Position numbers and translations under genes: made by a program | Part shown: positions 63,001 to 64,000 of the stretch, one piece after another | Layout of the letters: every line of letters begins with the position of its first letter | Numbering within the stretch: the stretch's first letter is position 1 | Assembly (NCBI GenBank): GCA_034931985.1 | Contig: JAYGHB010000001.1 | Location: 1 to 64,000 of the forward strand | Source: Halotia wernerae | GTDB lineage: Bacteria; Cyanobacteriota; Cyanobacteriia; Cyanobacteriales; Nostocaceae | DNA: 64,000 nucleotides | Reading direction: 5' to 3' | Notes under the pieces: model-generated | The model's database searches: none | What the model was told of the DNA's origin: nothing | What the model saw: the letters and a program-made list of their open reading frames with translations, nothing else

Positions 63001-63525
63001 TACCAGCAGCTTCTGGAGGAAGCCGTGCGCCAGGCGAAGTCGCGCGGCGCCAAGGGCGAAGACGGCGCGCCCGACGAATGGTCGCCGCAGATCGGCATGG
63101 GCATGCCGGTGTTGATCCCGGAAACCTATGTCCAGGATCTGACCGTGCGCCTGGGGCTCTATCGCCGCGTCGCGACGCTGGCCGAGCGTAGCGAAATCGA
63201 CGCTTTCGCAGCCGAGCTCGTCGATCGCTTCGGCGCGATGCCGGACGAGGTGCGCAATCTGCTCGACATCATCGAGCTCAAGCGCCTGTGCCGCGCGGCG
63301 GGCGTGGACAAGGTCGATGCGGGACCGAAGGGCGCGGTGCTCGGCTTCCGGCGCAATAAATTCGCGCGGCCCGAGAAATTGGTCGATCTGATGATGAAGC
63401 AGCCGCAACTCATCAAACTGCGGCCCGATCACAAGCTCGTCTATATGCGCGCCTGGGATACGGGCGCGGAGCGATTGAAAGGCATGCGCAAATTCCTGGG
63501 CGAGCTCGCCAAACTGGCTTCCTGA
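60010..63525 (+). CDS. mfd: Transcription-repair coupling factor
   Basis: Displaces RNA polymerase stalled at lesions and recruits UvrA. The 1171-residue protein begins at a TTG 4 bp after sdhE. It has a UvrB-like N-terminal region (SFPAWDCLPYDRVSPNGEVVSRRL), the polymerase-interacting RID (EGDLVVHVDHGIGRYDGL), and a translocase. Translocase motifs include GDVGFGKTEVALRAAF (I), VPTTLLARQHFRNF, DEEQHFGVAQKERLKE (II), TATPIPRTLQMALTG (III), NIVESGLDIPTANT (V) and QLRGRVGRS (VI). A C-terminal regulatory domain follows. UvrA is also present in this window. Confidence 0.96.
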   Translation: MLYLSFSSEIGRGKRLDLLGAPPGVDTAALAALARQGHDVLHIARDDSRVSQLLEGLRFFQAPATVISFPAWDCLPYDRVSPNGEVVSRRLDALVDLAQPPDAGKGRRIVLTTVNAITQRVPAKAQFARAMFRAETGGKLRLDALLAFLVRDGYRKAETVREPGEYALRGGIVDLFPPGLAEPVRLDLFGDTLEAIRRFDPMTQKSTGRLDGFALKPVSEVLLDQASIERFRTGYRDNFGAPSPKDALYESISAGQRYGGFEHWLPLFHEKLETLFDYLPDAVVSLDPQADEAAASRFEQIQEFHDARALAREAFSKGKNADRFGESASAYNPLPPNALYLAPKEFHAVLAARASVALSPFSKAPGAKGLDAGGKTGVDFSADRAKAADTNLFDAVRARVAAERAAGKRVLVCAYSAGSRERLAHLMHEHGLTETAVVKNWGEVENLPQQVVATTVFGLENGFQTANVAAITEQDILGDRLVRAARKRRRPENFLTEASALAEGDLVVHVDHGIGRYDGLVTIEVANAPHDCLRILYADNDKLFVPVENIDTLTRYGSEDAGAMLDKLGGAGWQARKSKVKKRIADIANHLIKLAAERQMREAERFTAPEGLFDEFCARFPFQETEDQARAISDSIEDLAAGKPMDRLVCGDVGFGKTEVALRAAFVAAMSGVQVAVVVPTTLLARQHFRNFARRFEGFPIRIAQMSRLVSAKDQAQARADAESGAVEIVVGTTALLAKGVKFRHLGLVIVDEEQHFGVAQKERLKEMRSDVHVLTLTATPIPRTLQMALTGVRDLSLIASPPVDRLAVRSFVLPFDPVVIREAILREKFRGGQVFYVVPRIEDLGAVRERLETLVPECKVAVAHGQLPPTQIENVMSAFVDGTYDILLSTNIVESGLDIPTANTIILHRADMFGLAQLYQLRGRVGRSKLRAYAYFTVPGDRVLTQAAQKRLEVMQTLDSLGAGFQLASYDLDIRGAGNLLGEEQSGHIKEVGVELYQQLLEEAVRQAKSRGAKGEDGAPDEWSPQIGMGMPVLIPETYVQDLTVRLGLYRRVATLAERSEIDAFAAELVDRFGAMPDEVRNLLDIIELKRLCRAAGVDKVDAGPKGAVLGFRRNKFARPEKLVDLMMKQPQLIKLRPDHKLVYMRAWDTGAERLKGMRKFLGELAKLAS

Positions 63526-63550
63526 CGCGCAAGCTGCGTAAGCTCGGCGT

Positions 63551-64000
63551 ATGACGAGCGAATTCCATGCGACAACGCCGGAGATAGCGCTCGAAGCCGT
63601 CGAATCGCGCGCCGAGGGCTTGACGACGCAAAAAGCGCAAATGCGGCTAAAGAAGTTCGGGCCCAACGCGCTGGTCGAGCGCGAACGCCCAGGGCCGCTG
63701 CGCCGCTTCCTGCGGCAGTTCAACAACGTCCTGATCTATGTCCTGATCGTCAGCGGCGCGATCGTACTGGCGCTGGGCCACACGATCGATGCGGGCGTGA
63801 TCGTCGTCGTGGTGCTCGCCAACGCGATCGTCGGCTTCGTGCAGGAAGGCAAGGCGGAGGACGCGCTCGCCGCCATCCGCGCGATGGCCGCCCCCGGCGC
63901 CAATGTTTTGCGCGACGGCAAGCGCGTTGCTTTGCCGGTGCGCGAGATCGTGCCCGGCGACGTCGTGCTGCTCGAAGCGGGCGATCATGTGCCCGCCGAT
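63551..64000 (+). CDS. P-type cation-transporting ATPase, N-terminal part (3' end outside window)
   Basis: The frame from the ATG at 63551 runs open to the window edge (150 codons). It begins with a cation-ATPase N-terminal domain (FHATTPEIALEAVESRAEGLTTQKAQMRLKKFGPNAL), then two membrane helices (about 50-90). The A-domain start follows, with GFVQEGKAEDALAAIRAM and VPGDVVLLEAGDHVPAD. This order matches P2-type pumps such as Ca or Mg transporters or H-ATPases. The DKTGT phosphorylation motif lies beyond the window. It is 25 bp after mfd. Confidence 0.85.
   Translation, partial: MTSEFHATTPEIALEAVESRAEGLTTQKAQMRLKKFGPNALVERERPGPLRRFLRQFNNVLIYVLIVSGAIVLALGHTIDAGVIVVVVLANAIVGFVQEGKAEDALAAIRAMAAPGANVLRDGKRVALPVREIVPGDVVLLEAGDHVPAD

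Noticed and set aside
60022..63726. Very long minus-strand frame opposite mfd
   Set aside because: It is the reverse shadow of mfd, rich in Arg and His without any domain.

Overview
The window is a gene-dense, high-GC chromosomal segment of an alphaproteobacterium, probably from the Rhodospirillales or a neighbouring order. The placement rests on gene order and content: SPOR protein-nagZ-scpA-scpB followed by tatABC; surE-pcm-nlpD-like; yajC-secD-secF-Mth938-type gene; the hopanoid/squalene set hpnC-hpnD-hpnE; trmFO; uvrA-ssb-gyrA-coaD; an NDUFAF6-like protein; and sdhE next to mfd. No phage, insertion sequence, CRISPR array, rRNA or replication origin was seen. One tRNA gene (Lys, TTT) is present.

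Layout. 1-6.7 kb: the end of a SPOR protein, nagZ, condensin partners scpA/scpB, a lone FbpC-type ABC ATPase and the Tat translocon. 6.7-8.8 kb: a tightly coupled pair, a BKACE (DUF849) enzyme and a mandelate-racemase-type enolase-superfamily enzyme. 8.9-13.2 kb: surE-pcm-nlpD-like, then a secreted hydrolase and an unknown protein. 13.2-15.4 kb: an ArsR-family regulator with a visible operator, two DUF899 thioredoxin-like proteins and a GFA-fold zinc protein, apparently one operon. 15.4-20 kb: a DUF815 ATPase facing yajC-secDF; this YajC carries a degenerate J-domain-like tail. 20-25.7 kb: a PuuD-like membrane protein, hpnEDC, a diverging NDUFAF6-like gene and trmFO. 25.8-28.6 kb: a RidA protein, a Sel1-repeat protein, and one strikingly AT-rich pentapeptide-repeat gene that looks acquired. 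28.6-36.7 kb: uvrA, a secreted DRGH nuclease, ssb, a 4-OT-like tautomerase, gyrA and coaD. 36.7-40.5 kb: a TRAP transporter with a divergent FadR/GntR regulator. 40.6-48.5 kb: tRNA-Lys, a glycosyltransferase-like unknown, an FkbM methyltransferase, a sensor kinase/EAL response-regulator pair and cyclopropane-fatty-acid synthase. 48.7-54.4 kb: pyrophosphatase, small unknowns, epimerase plus GT2, a CheZ-like phosphatase, a lipoprotein and an LhgO-like oxidase. 54.4-57.6 kb: an HpaI-type aldolase, a D-2-hydroxyacid dehydrogenase, a small membrane protein and a fluoroacetate-dehalogenase-like hydrolase. 57.6-64 kb: recG, sdhE, mfd and the start of a P-type ATPase.

Most of the window is housekeeping: envelope, protein export, and DNA repair and topology. 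The observations most worth a second look are the YajC/J-like fusion, the ArsR-DUF899-DUF899-GFA operon, the BKACE/enolase pair, the isolated AT-rich pentapeptide gene abutting uvrA, the kinase/EAL module with a possible coupled upstream micro-ORF, and the dehalogenase that keeps the residues known from fluoroacetate dehalogenases. I did not find a multi-gene system that I can call wholly new; these are the best candidates. All functional calls come from reading motifs, without any database search.
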